Part shown: positions 20,801-34,502 of the stretch, one piece after another
Layout: each line of letters starts with the position of its first letter
Numbering within the stretch: the first letter of the stretch is position 1
Assembly: GCF_020360975.1 (NCBI RefSeq)
Contig: NW_025408670.1
Location: 3,410,001 to 3,474,000, forward strand
Origin: Hirsutella rhossiliensis
Lineage: Eukaryota; Ascomycota; Sordariomycetes; Hypocreales; Ophiocordycipitaceae
Reading direction: 5' to 3'
Length of the DNA stretch: 64,000 nucleotides
Position numbers and translations under genes: made by a program
Notes under the pieces: generated by a model
Databases searched by the model: none
What the model saw: the letters and a program-made list of their open reading frames with translations, nothing else
What the model was told of the DNA's origin: nothing

Positions 20801-23800
20801 GGAAGTATAAGGAGGTAAGCGTATTCTAGCTCTACTACTTTCCTATAGTCTCTTTCTTTATCTAGATTATTTAATTTAATAGCTTCCTCTTCTTTAAAGT
20901 TAGCGTTATCCTTTACTACTTTAATATTAGTTTCTTTTTTTATTTCCTTATCTAAGACCTCTTTTTAAGACTATTAAAAAGGGGGGATTTAAATCTTTTA
21001 AATTAGCTAATATTATAAAAGTAAGAGGGACTATTAATCCCTCTTTCTATTAAAGAAGCTAGATTCGTAAAAATTTATATCTATAGTTAAAATAACCTTT
21101 TATAGAAGAGGAATTTAGATCTAGAAGATATTTATAGAATTATAGCTGATAAGGTAACTAATAAAGGCTCTAGGATTAAGCTTTCTTTTCTTCTTCCTTT
21201 TTAGCTATATATTAGTAGTTATAGCGTATACCTTATAGCTATAGGTATAAAGGTAGGCTAGTAAGGCCCTCTTCTTTAAAAAAAGCTTAAGGGGGGATTT
21301 TTAGTTTATTCCTTAGTTTAGTTCCCTAGGGTCCTTAGGGTTCCTAGGGGTTTAGTTTTAAAGGTAATAGGCGGTCTTAACGACTTCTCTTTAAAGGTTA
21401 TAAGGAAGCTTTATAGTAAGTCTTATTATATAGGCCCTTTCTATTATAGCACCCTTTAATCTTTTTACCCCTTTATTCTAGGCCTAGGTATTTAGTGCTA
21501 ACGGGAGGGGTAAAATGCCCTTTTTTTAAAGCTAATTTAAGATATCCTTTATAAATAGCTCTCTATTAAACTATATCTTCTTTACCTTATAGCTAAAGTA
21601 GGATTTTATTTAGTTAATAAAGTCTTAAAGGGTAAACTAATTATACTTACTTAGGTAGGTCTATAAGAAATAAGGGAAAACTATCCTTAAAAAAGCGTTT
21701 ATAAAAAATATTACTTAACGAAGCTTTCTTAGTCCTTAGAGACGTTGGTTTAGTCGACTTAAATTTCCTTATACGGCTAGTCTAGACGTAAGGGATTCGT
21801 TTAGAAATTCGTCCCTTAGTCTTTCCTTAGCTATAGTATTTATATTTAACGGTCTTTAGGCCCCTTATTCGTACGCCCTATTATTAGCCTAGCTTATATA
21901 AAGCTAAGGGGCTTAGGTAACTAAGTCGTATATACTAAAGAAGGCCGTCTCCTTAGGCTGCTAGAAGAGGGTCCTTTATAGTAGACCTATTCCTCTTAGT
22001 AAGGAAAGCTAACTTCTTAAGAGATTCCTTTTTAAGGATAGGTCGGAATTTAAGAATAAATTAACCGAATTTCTCCTTAATAAGCTTAATCGTTTAATTC
22101 TTTTAGACTAGCCTTATAGGATTAAAGGTTATATCTTAAAAGATCCTTTTAAAGAAAGCGGAAGCTCGTTAAAAATCAAGGGTAAAATACTACCCTTTTT
22201 CGCTATAGAATTTATATAGTCCCGTTAAGTAATTTTATCGTAAAATTCACCCTTTTATACCCCTCTATCTATATAGTTAATTCCCTAGTAATAAGGTATT
22301 CCCTCTATACCTTCTTAAAGGACTAGAATTATAAGAGTATATTATAGATATTAAGGGAAGTACTAGAGTTAAGGATAGCTGGTTTTCGTAGGGGATAATC
22401 GGAGGGTCCTAATAGGCGGTCTTATTAATCTATAGGGAAGATAAAGGCTAGATTCGCTATACTAACGATTTTTTCTTAAATTTATAGCTTAAATAAAGGC
22501 AGCGGCGTTAATTACTATTTCTTAGTAACCTAAATCTCGTCTATCCTCTTCTATAATAAGGGGTCCTCCTTAAAAGACTATTATATTATTTCTTATAGCC
22601 TCTTTAAAAGGTTAAATCCTTTAAGTCGGTTTTCCTCGAAGACCTATTAATATTATAATAATAGATAGCCTAGGGACTTATAGGCTAGGTAGCCGTTTTA
22701 TTTTCTAGTTTTTTATTTCTTTAAGGAATCCTTGTTTTAGTTTAGAAGGTTTACTAAAAAACCCCCTCTTTTTACCCTTTATTACTAATTTTAACGAAGA
22801 GGTTTAATTTAAACTAGTTCCTTAATTTTTCGACTAATAGACTAAAAGGTCTATTAAGGGACTAGTTAGGCTAGACTAACGAACGGGGCCGGGGCTGGGC
22901 CTAGAGTAAGATATATAGCTAGGGCTAGGGCAGTAGCTATAGTTAACGACGGCGTTAAGGCTCTTAAAGGAGGAGGAGCTAAAGGGGCAGTAGTAGTAGT
23001 AGTAGTAGTAGGGGCTATAGTAGGAGGGGCTATAGTAGCTATTAAGGTAGTAGGTCGAGCTATCTAGGTTAAGTGCTAGCTATAAAGGAATAAGACTACT
23101 TACTATTATACTTAAGTAGCTTCTTTATTTAGTTCCTAGCTAGCTTCTTAAAAGATAGTTAAGTAACCGTTACTAATAAGCTTTATTAATAGAGATATAT
23201 CCTATAGCTATTAGCTAGAAAGAGTTTTTATTAAGAAGTATTAGTTAGCTTCCTTAAGGATTTCTTCTTACTTAGCTAGCTATAAAGAAGCTAGTAGGTT
23301 CCTAATAAAAAAGGCTCCTAGGTATACTATATAGGTCTTCTTAATACGGTTAGTTATATAGCCCCTTAAAGGAGCTATTAAGGTCTTAAGCTTTAAAAGC
23401 TACTACTTAAGAGTCTCTTCTTCTTAAAAAGAAATTAGCTTTACTATACTAATAGATTCCGTTATTACTATATAAGTAGTTATTAATAGCTTCGTTTTAT
23501 AGAGGTATTTCTTATAGTAACTCTTATAGTTACCTAAGGTAGTAGAAAAAGCTCTCTACTATATAAAGGTTAGCTTAAAGAAGAAGGATACTCTCTTTAT
23601 AAATTCTATTACCTTAAGATAAAGAGGGGGCTTAAGAGGGTCCTACTTATTAAAGAAGACTAAATTATAGATAGTTCTATTTATACGAGCCTATAGCTTC
23701 TTTACCTACTTATCTTAATCTTAGGGCTTTACTAGAATTGTCTTATAGACTATAAAGGCGGTAGAAGAGTTATTTTTCGATAGTATTTTATAAAAGAGGG

Positions 23801-23935
23801 GGTAGAAAAGTCGCTTAAAAATCGGCTTTTTTAGTAAGAGGGGTAAAAGGAAGCTATAAAGGATATAAGAAAGGTGCCTTTTATAGTAGCTAGAAGGTAT
23901 AGGAATTTTATTCCTTCTAAGCTTAAGTTAGTATA
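17394..23935 (-). mobile_element. Copia-type LTR retrotransposon A, RIPed, one LTR only
   Basis: Homologous throughout to elements B and C. It has a left (3') LTR at 17394-17870, RNase H and reverse transcriptase remnants near 18.3-19.5 kb and a gag region near 23.1-23.7 kb, all on the minus strand and riddled with stops. Sequence identity to B and C stops near 23,935, just where the right-hand (5') LTR should start. The element is therefore truncated there or joined to unrelated sequence. Confidence 0.8.
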
Positions 23936-24664
23936 CTTAGCTTCTAGCACCCCTTACTTTTAGTACCTCCTTATATTACTATTACGTTAACTACCTACTA
24001 TATTATTACTATATTTTCTTATATATATCTTATTTAATAATTATAAAATAAATATTATTTAAATTAGTAATACCTTATCTTTTTAAATATACTAAAAACT
24101 AGCTCTAAGAAGTACTTAAAGCTATTAATAATAGTATACCTTAGCTTTAAGCTAGTTATAAGTAAGGTATTTTAAGAATAACCCTTTAAACGTATCTTAA
24201 AGGAGCCCTACTTATAAAGGAGGTAAAAGAGGTATCTTAAAAGCTTAGTTAAGAGTAAGAAAAACACCTCTATAAATAGGTTCTTACCTAAGCGGCCCTT
24301 AGGCTGCCTCTAATATATTATTAACTTAGGGAATTCGCTAGCTATATTATCGTAGCTAGTAAAAACCCCCGCTTACTTAGAAAATACTAGGTTTTAAGCT
24401 TTTTAGCCTAAAACCTAAAGATTAGTACGATTAAACGTAAATCTCTTAATTCTACCTATATTAACGGCGCTTTTATTAATAGGATTAAAGAATAGTTTTA
24501 ATTACTTAAGCTACTAGCTATATAGGTAATCTTATTAGAATTACGCTTTAATATAAATAAAATAAGTATCCTCGAGGGCCTTAGCTATAATAAGCTAGTA
24601 CTAGGGAGCTTAGAAAAGAAAGAAGCTATTAAGAAGCGGCTTAAATTATATTATTAAACTATAA
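23936..24664. other. Unassigned RIPed sequence
   Basis: About 730 bp of AT-rich sequence between the broken end of copia A and the broken left end of gypsy D1. No match to the other repeats in the window and no coding signal was seen. Confidence 0.5.
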
Positions 24665-27600
24665 TTAAATATTATTTAGGCGTTTAGTTAAGTTATTCTA
24701 TTTATCTATCTATTTATAGGTAATAAGCTATACTAAGCTTATATTTCGTCCTTAATTATACTATAAGAGCTTATTAAAACTTAGCTATAAGCGTACTTTC
24801 TTTATTAAAAATAATCTCGTTTAGTAGTCTATAATTACTAATAATAGCTTATAAGAATATATATACTAGCTTTTTTATATTACTTACTTTTTTATATAGT
24901 AGGAAGTACTTGTACTTCGTTAGTTTATTAGTAATAATAAATATACTTTTATACTTAACGTTAGTTATAAGTTTTTTTAATAGTAATAGCTTTATAATAT
25001 AATTAAAAGCTATTAAATCCTATAGTTTCTTTAGTCTTAATAATTGTTATAACTCTTTATATAGTTTATATTACTTAGCTTTACTTTATATATAAAGTTT
25101 ATATTCTTTAATAACTTATTATACTACTTCCTTAAGCTATAAGAAGTTATATTATTATTTAATCCGTTTTATTATTCTTTAAATTCCTTAATATCTATAT
25201 ATTAAATATTTATATATATCTTATATAACTTTATCTTATAATTTTAAGAGTATATAGATTTTATTTTTATATATTAAAACTTTTAAATATTTTATATTAT
25301 ATCCGTTTAATACTTTATATTCTTTTATTTATTTTAGGATCTTTTAATATATTAAGTTATTAGGTTATACTTTAAATATTATATTTAGCTATCGTTACTA
25401 ATAGTTCTTATTTTCGTTAATTTCTAAGAGCTATCCTTTTACTATAAGTACTTTTATATTATAGTTACTTTATTAATTAAGGGTATTAGCTCGACCGTTT
25501 TTTATTCCTTTTCTATAAATTACTTTATAGTCGAATTCTAATAAGTATTTAGCCTATTAGATCTATTATCCGTTTAACTATTATATTATTATAAAGTATA
25601 AGATATTCTTATAATCTATATAGACCTTAACTTTATATTTACTTCTAAGAAGGTAGTATTAAAATTCCTTAAAAGCTTAAATAATTATAAGGAATTCTTT
25701 ATTATAGATAAGGTAATTAAGTTCTATACTATATAGCTTTTTTAAGTAAAATATAATTAGTCGTAGTCTTCCTTTATTATCTTTTTATCCGATTTATACT
25801 TTTAAAGTAAAGTCTAATATATTAGTTTTAAGTTCGATTTATTATTTTAGATTGAAGGTAGTTAAAACTAGTTCTTATATAATTATAGTCTTAATATAAT
25901 CGAAAGCTTTATTAGCTTTATTATCCTATATAAATTCTTTTTCCTTCTTTATTAAGTTATATAGTAGTACTATAATCTTTTTAAAATCTTTAATAAATCG
26001 TTAGTAGTAATTTATAAATCCTAGGAAACTTTATATATCCTTAACGTTCTTTAGCGTTAGCTATTCCTTAACTAAGTTAATCTTATCTTATTATATTTAT
26101 ATCTTTCTTAGTAAGATTATATATCTAAGGAAGTTTACTTCTTATATATAAAACTTACTTTTCTTTAGTTTAACTAGTAACTTTATATTTTAAAGCATAT
26201 AGAGCACCTTATAGATATATTCCTTATATTCTTTTAAGGTATCTAAGAAGATTAAGATATTATCTAAGTATAATATTATAAAGATATCTAAGTATTTATA
26301 TAGGATATTATTAATTATCTATTAAAAGGTAGCTAGTATATTTATAAGTTTAAATAGTATTACTAGATATTTAAATAGTTTAAATTTCGTTTTAAAGGCT
26401 ATTATCTATTTATATCCCTTTTTTATATATATTAAGTTATTAGCGCCTTTAAGGTTAAGGGCTATAAACTAATTTTTACTATATAGTTAATCTTATAGTT
26501 TTAATATAAGCGGTAATAGTATTTAGTCCTTTATTATAATATCGCTTAAGTATCTATAGTTAATAACTAATTATAGCTTATTATTTTTCTTTAAAATAAA
26601 TATAACTAGGTAGCTTACTTTAGATATTAACGTTTATATATATCCCTTTTATAGATTCTTATTAAGGTAGTTATATAGCGTTTATAGTTACTTTTTATTT
26701 AAGTTATAGATCTTATAAAATATTAGCATTATTTTATCCTTAAGATAAATTTCGTAGTCTTATTAGCTATATTTAGGTAACCCTATCTTAAGTTCTTCCT
26801 TAAAGAGTTTATTATATTTCTAGTATTCTTAAGGGATATTCTTTATTTTATCTTATAGGCTTTAATTTTTTTTAAGAACTAGTTTCTCTTAACTTAAGCT
26901 CTTTATTAATTTTTTTAAGGTCTTTCTTTAAAGTAGTAATAACGCTTTAGATCTTTATATTATATCCTTTATTTTATTTATATTAAATACTAAGTTATAT
27001 AGCTATATTAATTATTATATAGGTCTTATTAATTGATTTTATTATATCCGCTAGTTTAGTTACTATTTTTATTTATATTACTAAAGCCTATAATAATTTA
27101 CTTAAACGGTTATCCCTTTTATCTTATTTAGTAGCTAAATTATTATAAAATTTTAATTTCTTTTAAATCTATTAGTCTTAGAAACTTATATCTTTATTTT
27201 AATATAGCTAGCTAGTTTTCTAGTTAATTAATAGGTTACTCTCTTATAGCTATAAAAGTCTTAATATAAGGTTATATTCTTTAATATCTATAATATTAAA
27301 GTTAACTTATTTATCGTAGCCCTAGATAATAATATTAAGGTAATTAAACTCTATATTAATAATTCTATTATTATAGTTAAAGGCCTTTCCTTTAATATTT
27401 ATTAGTTTATATAAATCTTTCTTATATCTTTATATAAGTCGGTAATAGTTAATAACTCTAAGTAAAATATAACTACCTATTATACTATAGTTTAAAAGTA
27501 TATATATATTATATCCTACGATTTAGATATCTAATATTATTTAGTTATTATAGCTTACTATTACTATATATAAGGTCCTTAGATCTTATTATATCGTGCT

Positions 27601-28148
27601 AGTTTATAGCCCTTTTATAAATAGTATACCTTATTTTTTACTTAGTACTTATTTATTTTATTTAAGTATTTTTCTTTAATTTATTATTAATATCGTTTCT
27701 TTATATTTTCGGTATATAGTATTATATTAGGGCTTAAAAGACTAATTTCTTATAGCTAATTAAAGATTTCTTATTTCTTAATACTATATTATTTATATTA
27801 AACTACTTTATAGTTAATTATATACTATACTTTATAATTTTATTTATTTTTATATTAAAAGTTAAGTTTTTATTTAGCGTCTTTTTATTTTTTATATAGT
27901 ATTTTTATATTAATTCTTCCTTAGTTAAATATAGCTTATAGCCTTTATATATATTACTAATAATCTTTTAGTATACTATTATATTATTTATACTATACTT
28001 AAACTTTTTTATATTTATAAACTCTATAGTTTAGGTATATATATTTATTATAATCTTCTTTATTATATTTAACTTATTATATAAGTCTTTAAAAGATTAA
28101 GGGTTTAGATACCTTAAAGTAAGTAGCGTTATACTATTCTTCTATTTT

Positions 28149-28624
28149 TCTCGCGAAGAGAGATACGAGAAGTATATAAAAATGCACGAAGGTGAAATTA
28201 GAAGTAAGGGGTCAGATAGGCAGGGCAGAGGGATTTGATTCTTACGGGAGCAGCAATTGCGGTAGGGGAGTAATTATTATATTGCCTTGATTTTTCTTCT
28301 TTCCTCTATCTAACGCCCTTCTTTATACCCGTCTAGCATCTCAATTAACATAGAAGATCCTGCTTAAAGAAGCTACTAATGTCCTTTCGACTACCGAGCT
28401 TTTTGCCGGTTTTTCCCCTCTTTTCTAGCCGTTGCCGGCACATCCGTCTTATCTCTCGCTACCTCTATAGGAAGCTATCGCCACTTCTGCTTCCCCTCTT
28501 ACCCCTACCCTCCTTTCTACACCTCCTTTTAGCTCCTTCCTTAAAACCTATTTTTTAGCTTCCTAGGTCCCTCGTACTAAGGGATATCTCCGAGAACTAC
28601 GAAATCAGGCCACGCTTCGCGACA
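28149..28624 (-). repeat. Left (3') LTR of copia B
   Basis: 476 bp from TCTCGCGAAG to CTTCGCGACA, the same length as the partner LTR at 34027-34502. Confidence 0.88.
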
Positions 28625-31600
28625 CACCCCCTTAGCTATAGCCTGCCCTTATAGAAAGGGTAAAGCTAAATACCTAGGCCGGTAAGCGTATAGAGGAGGT
28701 CTTAGTCTATACTTATCCCCTACTCGAGAAATCCGGGTTTTAGCCCCGGGCTCTTTTAGACCTACTTTTAGGAAAAGGGGCCTTAAGGAGGAAATTAAGT
28801 CCTGCAAGAAAGGGGGGCTTCTCTAAGGACAAGTCCCTAAAAAGGGGGCCTTTAAGAAGAACAAGTCCTAATTAAGCTAGGGGCCCTCCTCTAGGACAAT
28901 TCCTAATTCCTCTCTTCGGCTATAGACGTCTCCTTCCTCCTACGTGCTATTAGCTCCTCTCGTAGACTCTTAAGGCGGGCTTCTAAGGATAGCTTCTCTC
29001 GAACGTCTTCTAGCCTAATTTGCTATAAAAAGATAGCTAGCTTTTGCTTCGGCAGGGGCTTCGTAAGACTATCGGCTTTTATTAATGCCGTTAGAACCTA
29101 ACGGACGGAAATAAGTCCCCTTTAGACCTCTTAGCGTAACCAATGCTAGTAGATATCGATATGCCGTAGCCGGGTCGACAGCTTGCTATTTTCCTCCGTA
29201 AGAATTCGTATAGTCTACGTATTATCGCATTCTATAGCTAACGGGGACGGAATTTGCAGTCGTAACGATATTAGTAGCCGGCTAAGGAAAATCGCTTCTT
29301 TTAACGCTTCTAAAAGAGCTAGTAGCTCTGCCTCTATGCTTAATATAGTGACGGTAGCTTATTTCGAAACTCTCTAAGCAATAGTTCCTCTAAAAAGGGA
29401 TATAATATACCCCTGTGAGCTCTTTTTGTCTAAGGAATTGTCCGCAAAGGACGAATCGCTCGAACAAAGGAAGATTTCGGCAGCTTGTTTCCTTCCCTGC
29501 CCTCCTAGGCGCAGACCATATAATCTCGTTAAATAGAGATAAAGGATAGCTCTGTCTGCTGCTTCTTAATGCCTAGGGCTAGGATTCTGGTTATGCCTAG
29601 CTAGCCGGGAGACCGTAAAAGAGATATCCGGTCTAGTAGAAATAGCTGAAAAAAGCAGGGAGCCTACCTTCTGTTAATATTAGTGTTTCTCTTGCTCCCT
29701 AGCTTAAAAGGACGGATTAGGCAAAAGCTCTTCGTCTAATATAGGCGTAGAGGGGAAGCTTCTTATCGAGGGATTTAGGGAGGAATTTATAAGCGACCTT
29801 ATCGATATAGGCGTCCTAGGTAAGCTAGATAGTCCGTTAGGACCTATTCCGAAGGATTCGTATCCCTAGGAACCACTTTAGCTCCCCTAGCCTTATTATC
29901 TTATACCTTTATTATAGGCCTCGTATAGCCTCCCTAGTAGTAGCTTCTTCCTCTTTCGGGTACGCCTAGATAATATCGTCGACGTAGAAGAAGACTGTGA
30001 TTTTACCCTTCTATATTATACACGGTTCCTAAGGGACTTTCGTAAAGCCTAGGGCTTCGAGGGAACCTATTAAATGCTGTTGCTAAAGAAGGGGTGATCT
30101 TCGTAGTCCGTATAGAGCTTTCCTAAGCCGTAGAACCTTTCCTAGCTATTAGAAGCTTAGTAGAAGGCGTATATAGATAACTTCTTCTTCCTCGAGTAGG
30201 CAGTTAATAAAGGCGTTGACTATATCTATCTAATCGAGCTCGAGGTCGAATTCTACTACTATAGCTATAAGGGTCCGAAAAGACATCCCTGCTAGGGTAG
30301 TTGCCCTAGTAGGTAGATCCCCTTTTTCCTGCTAGTTCCCGTAGACAACTAGCCGGGCCTTGCACTTTTAAAGGAAGCTGTGTTTATTAGTCTTATAGAT
30401 AAAGACCTACTTATAGCTAAGGACCTATTTTCCTCTTGCCTTTTCCTTAAGGACCTCTTCGAAAGACCCTATCTCTTCGTGTAAGGCTAGGTGGTCTTTC
30501 TAGGCCTGGAAAAACTAGTCTCTAAAGGGGTGTTTTTCTAGCTGCTTCTAGTTTGCTAGTAGGTCCGGGAGGTCTCTTTTATATACCTTCCTTGCTAATA
30601 GCTATGGCTTAAAGAGCCGGCCTACTATAAACGCTCCGTGGGAACCGTCTTCTATTGGCGTTAGGTAGAAGTCGGAAAAACGATCGAAATAGGGGAGAGG
30701 TTGGTCTTCTTTCGTATCGGGCCCTATACCTTCCTTTGCTTCTCGAAGCAGGGATAAAAAGGCAGCCGGGTAATCCTTCGAGAGAGGTGCCTTTCTCACC
30801 CCCTTAGGGGCCGAGACGGGAAGACTAACTAAGAAAGCTGCTTCTAGATCTTCTTCTTCCGTAAGAGGAGGCGTAGGTAGGCAGGCGTATTCTAGCTCTA
30901 CCGCTTTCCTATAGTCTCCTTCTTCGTCTAGATCATCTGATCTAGCAGCTTCCTCTTCTTCTTCTTCCTCGAAGTCGGCGTTATCCTCTACTACTTCGAC
31001 GTCGGTTTCTTCTTCCGTTTCCTCGTCTAGGGCCTCTTCTTAAGACTATTAGGAAGGGGGGATTTAGATCTTCTAAATTAGCTAACGTTGTAAGAGTAAG
31101 AGGGGCTATTGATCCCTCTTTCCGTCGAAGAAGCTAGATTCGTTGAAAATCACATCCCTAGTCGAAATAACCTTCCGTAGAAGAGGAATCTAGATCCGGA
31201 AGATATTCGTAGAATTATAACTAACGAGGTAACTAATAAAGGCTCTCGGATTAAGCTTTCTTTTCTTCTTCCTTTTTAGCTATACATCGGCAGTCATTGC
31301 GTATGCCTTATAGCCGTAGGCACGAAGGTAGGCTAGCGAGGCCCTCTTCTTCGTAAAGAGCTCGAGGGGGGATTTCTAGTCTATTCCTTGGTTTAGTCCC
31401 CTAGGGTCCTTTAGGTCCCTTAGGGTCCGGTTTCGTAGGTAATAGGCGGTCTCAACGACTTCCCTCTAAAGGTCGTGTAGAAGCCTTGTAGCAAGTCTTA
31501 TCGTACGGGCCCTTTCTATTATAGCACCCCCTAATCTTTCTGCCCCTCCGTTCTAGGCCTAGGTATTCGGTGCTAACGGGAGGGGTAAAATGCCCCTTTT

Positions 31601-33361
31601 TCGAAGCTACTTTAAGATATCTTTCGTAAATAGCTCTCCGTTAGACCGTATCTTCTTTACCTTATAGCCAAAGTAGGATTTTATCTAGTTAACGAAGTCC
31701 CGGAGGGCAGACTAGTTATACTTACTTAGGTAGGTCTATAAGAAATAGGGGAAAACCATCCCTAAAAAAGCGTCTATAAAGAACATTACCCTAACGAAGC
31801 TTTCCTAATCCCTAGAGACGTCGGTCTAATCGACCTAAATTTCCTTATACGGCTGGTCCGGCCGTAAAGGCGTTCGTCTAGAAATTCGTCTCCTAGTCTT
31901 TCCTTGGCCGTAGTGTTCGCATTCGACGGTCTTTGGTCCCCTTATTCGTACGCCCTATTGTTGTCCTAGCTTATGTAAAGCTAAGGGGCCCGGGTGACCA
32001 AGTCGTGCGTGCTAAAGAATGCCGTCTCCTTAGGCTACTAGAAGAGGGTCCTTTATAGTAGACCTATTCCTCCTAGTAGGGAAAGCTAACTTCTCGAGAG
32101 GTTCCTTCCTAAGGATAGGTCGGAATTCGAGAATAAATTAACCGAATTTTTCCTCGATAAGCCTAATAGTCTGATTCTTCTAGACTAGCCTCGTAGGCTT
32201 AGACGTCGTATCCTAGAAGATTCCTTCCTCTCGAAGAAGACGGAAGGAAATCAGGCTCGTTAAAAATCGAGGGCAAAAAGCTACCCTTTTTCGTCGAAGA
32301 ATTCGTATAGACCTATTAGGTAATTTCATCGTGAAATTCACCCTTCTATACCCCTCTATCCGTACGGTTAATTCCCCGGCAATAAGGTATTCCCTCCGTG
32401 CCTTCTTAAAGGACCGGAATCGTAAGAGTATATTATAGATGTCGAGGGAAGCACTAGAGTCAAGGATAGCTGATTTTCGTAGGGGATAATCGGAGGGCTC
32501 TAACGGTTGGTCTTAGCCTTATTAATCCGTAGGGAAGACGAAGGCCGGATTTGCTATACTAACGATTTTTCCTCGAATTTACGGCTCGAATAAGGGCAGC
32601 GGCGTTATTAGTTGCTATTTCTTAGTAACCCGAATCTCGTCTATTTTCTTCTACAACGAGGGATCCTCCTTAAGAGACTATTATATCGTTTCTTATAGCC
32701 TCTTTAAAGGGTTAAATCCTTTAGGTCGATTTTCCTCGAAGACCTGCTAGCATTATAATAATCGATGGCCTAGGGATTTATAGGCTAGGCAGCCGTTTCG
32801 TCTAGTCTTTCGTTTCTTCGAGGAATCCTCGTCCCGATCCGGAAGGTCTGCTTAAAAACCTCCCCTTTTTACCCCTTATTGCTGATGTTAACGAGGTTCG
32901 ATTTCGACTAGTTCCCTGATTTTTCGACTAACGGACTAAAAGGTCTATTAGGGGACTAGTCGGGCCGGTCTAACTAACGGGACCGGGGCCGGGCCCGGAG
33001 CAAGAGGCGGAGCCGGGGCCGGGCCTAGGGCAGCCGTTGATGACGGTGTTAATGCTCTCGAGGGAGGAGGAGCCGAAGGAGCAACAGCCGCAGCTGCAGC
33101 AGCGGGAGCCGCAGTAACAGGGGCTGCAGCAGCTGCAGGGGCAGCAGATCGAGCCGTCTAGGTCGAGTGCTGGCCACGAAGGAATAAGACTACTTGCTGT
33201 TATACTCTAGCAGCCTCTTCGTCTAGTTCTCGGCTAGCTTCTCGAAAGATAGTCGAGTAACCGTTACTAATAGGCTTTATTAGCAGAGATATATCCCGTA
33301 GCTACTAGCCGGAAAGAGCTTCTATAAGGAAGTATTAGTTAGCTTCCTCGAGGATTTCTTC

Positions 33362-33778
33362 CTACTTAGCTAGCCACGAAGAAGCTAGTAGGTTCCTAGC
33401 AGAAAAGGCTCCTAGGTATGCCGTATAGGTCTTCCTAATACGGTTAGTTATATACCCTCTCGAGGGAGCTGTCGAGGTCTCGAGCTTTAAAAGCCACTGC
33501 CTAGGAGTCTCTTCTTCTCGAAGAGTGATTAGCTTTGCGGCACTAACGGATTCCGTTATCGCCGTGCGTATAGTAGTTAGTAACTTCGTCTCGTAAAGGT
33601 ATTCCTTACGGTAACTCTCGTAGTTACCTAAGGCAGCAGAAAAAGCTCTCTGTTGTGCAGAGGTTAGCTCGGAGAAGAGGGTAGCTCCCTCTGCAAAGTC
33701 CGTTGCCCTAGGACGAAGAGGGGGCTTAAGAGGGTCCTGCTTATCAGAGAAGACCAAATTGTGGATGGTTCTGTCCAC
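33362..33778 (-). pseudogene. Copia B gag fragment, still open
   Basis: A 138-codon open stretch from the capsid part of the copia polyprotein. It shows the AQQRAFSAALGNYESYRKEY helix block and an ETPRQWLLKLE segment. Homologous regions in A and C are broken by stops. It is part of a damaged element and is not expected to give a functional protein. Confidence 0.7.
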
Positions 33779-34026
33779 ACGAGCCCGTAGCTCCTTTACC
33801 TACTTATCCTAATCTTAGGGCTCTGTAAGAATCGTCCTATAGACCGTAGGGACGGCAGAGGAGTCGATTTTCGTTATTATTGCGAAAGAAGAGGGGGGGC
33901 AGAAAAGTCGGTTAAAAATCGGCTTTTCTAGTAAGAGGGGTAAAATAAAGCCACGAGGGATGTAAGAAAGGTGCCTTTTATAGTAGCCGGAAGGTATAGG
34001 AATACTATTCCTCCCGGGCTTATAAC

Positions 34027-34502
34027 TCTTACGAAGAGAGATGCGAGAAGTGCATAAAAATGCACGAAGGTAAAATTAGAAGTAAGGGGTTAGACAGGCA
34101 GGGCAGAGGGATTTAATTCTTACGGGAGCAGCAATTGCGGTAGGGGAGTAATTGTTATATTGCCTTGATTTTTCTTCTTTCCTCTATCTAACGCCCTTCT
34201 TTATACCCGTCTAGCATCTTAATTAACATAGAAGATCCTGCTTAAAGAAGCTACTAATGTCCTTTCGACTACCGAGCTTTTTGCCGGTTTTTCCCCTCTT
34301 TTCTAGCCGTTGCCGGCATATCCGTCTTATCTCTCGCTACCTCTATAGGAAGCTATCGCCACTTCTGCTTCCCCTCTTGCCCCTACCCTCCTTTCTATAC
34401 CTCCTTTTAGCTCCTTCCTTAAAACCTGTTTTTCAGCTTCCTAGGTCCCTCGTACTAAGGGATATCTCTAAGAACTACGAAATCAGGCCACGCTTCGCGA
34501 CA
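34027..34502 (-). repeat. Right (5') LTR of copia B
   Basis: 476 bp, nearly identical to the left LTR. The outer end is CTTCGCGACA, followed by the ATTTT duplication. Confidence 0.88.

Larger units (their letters stand above)
28149..34502 (-). mobile_element. Copia-type LTR retrotransposon B, complete with TSD, least RIPed of the three copies
   Basis: A 6,354-bp element flanked by ATTTT duplications (28144-28148 and 34503-34507), with 476-bp LTRs. It is nested in gypsy D1; the empty site is visible in D2 near 55,040. The order on the minus strand is gag (one 138-codon frame still open, 33362-33778), protease (DSSAS for DSGAS near 32,450), integrase, reverse transcriptase (YVDD at 29975-29986) and RNase H (near 29.0-29.6 kb). 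A 65-codon frame also survives upstream of RT (30602-30799). Stops are mostly TAG where TGG or CAG is expected. CpA/TpG words are more common than in A and C, so this copy has suffered less RIP. Confidence 0.9.

Noticed and set aside
29183..29377. 64-codon plus-strand frame in copia B
   Set aside because: Antisense to the RNase H region, which reads as protein on the minus strand.
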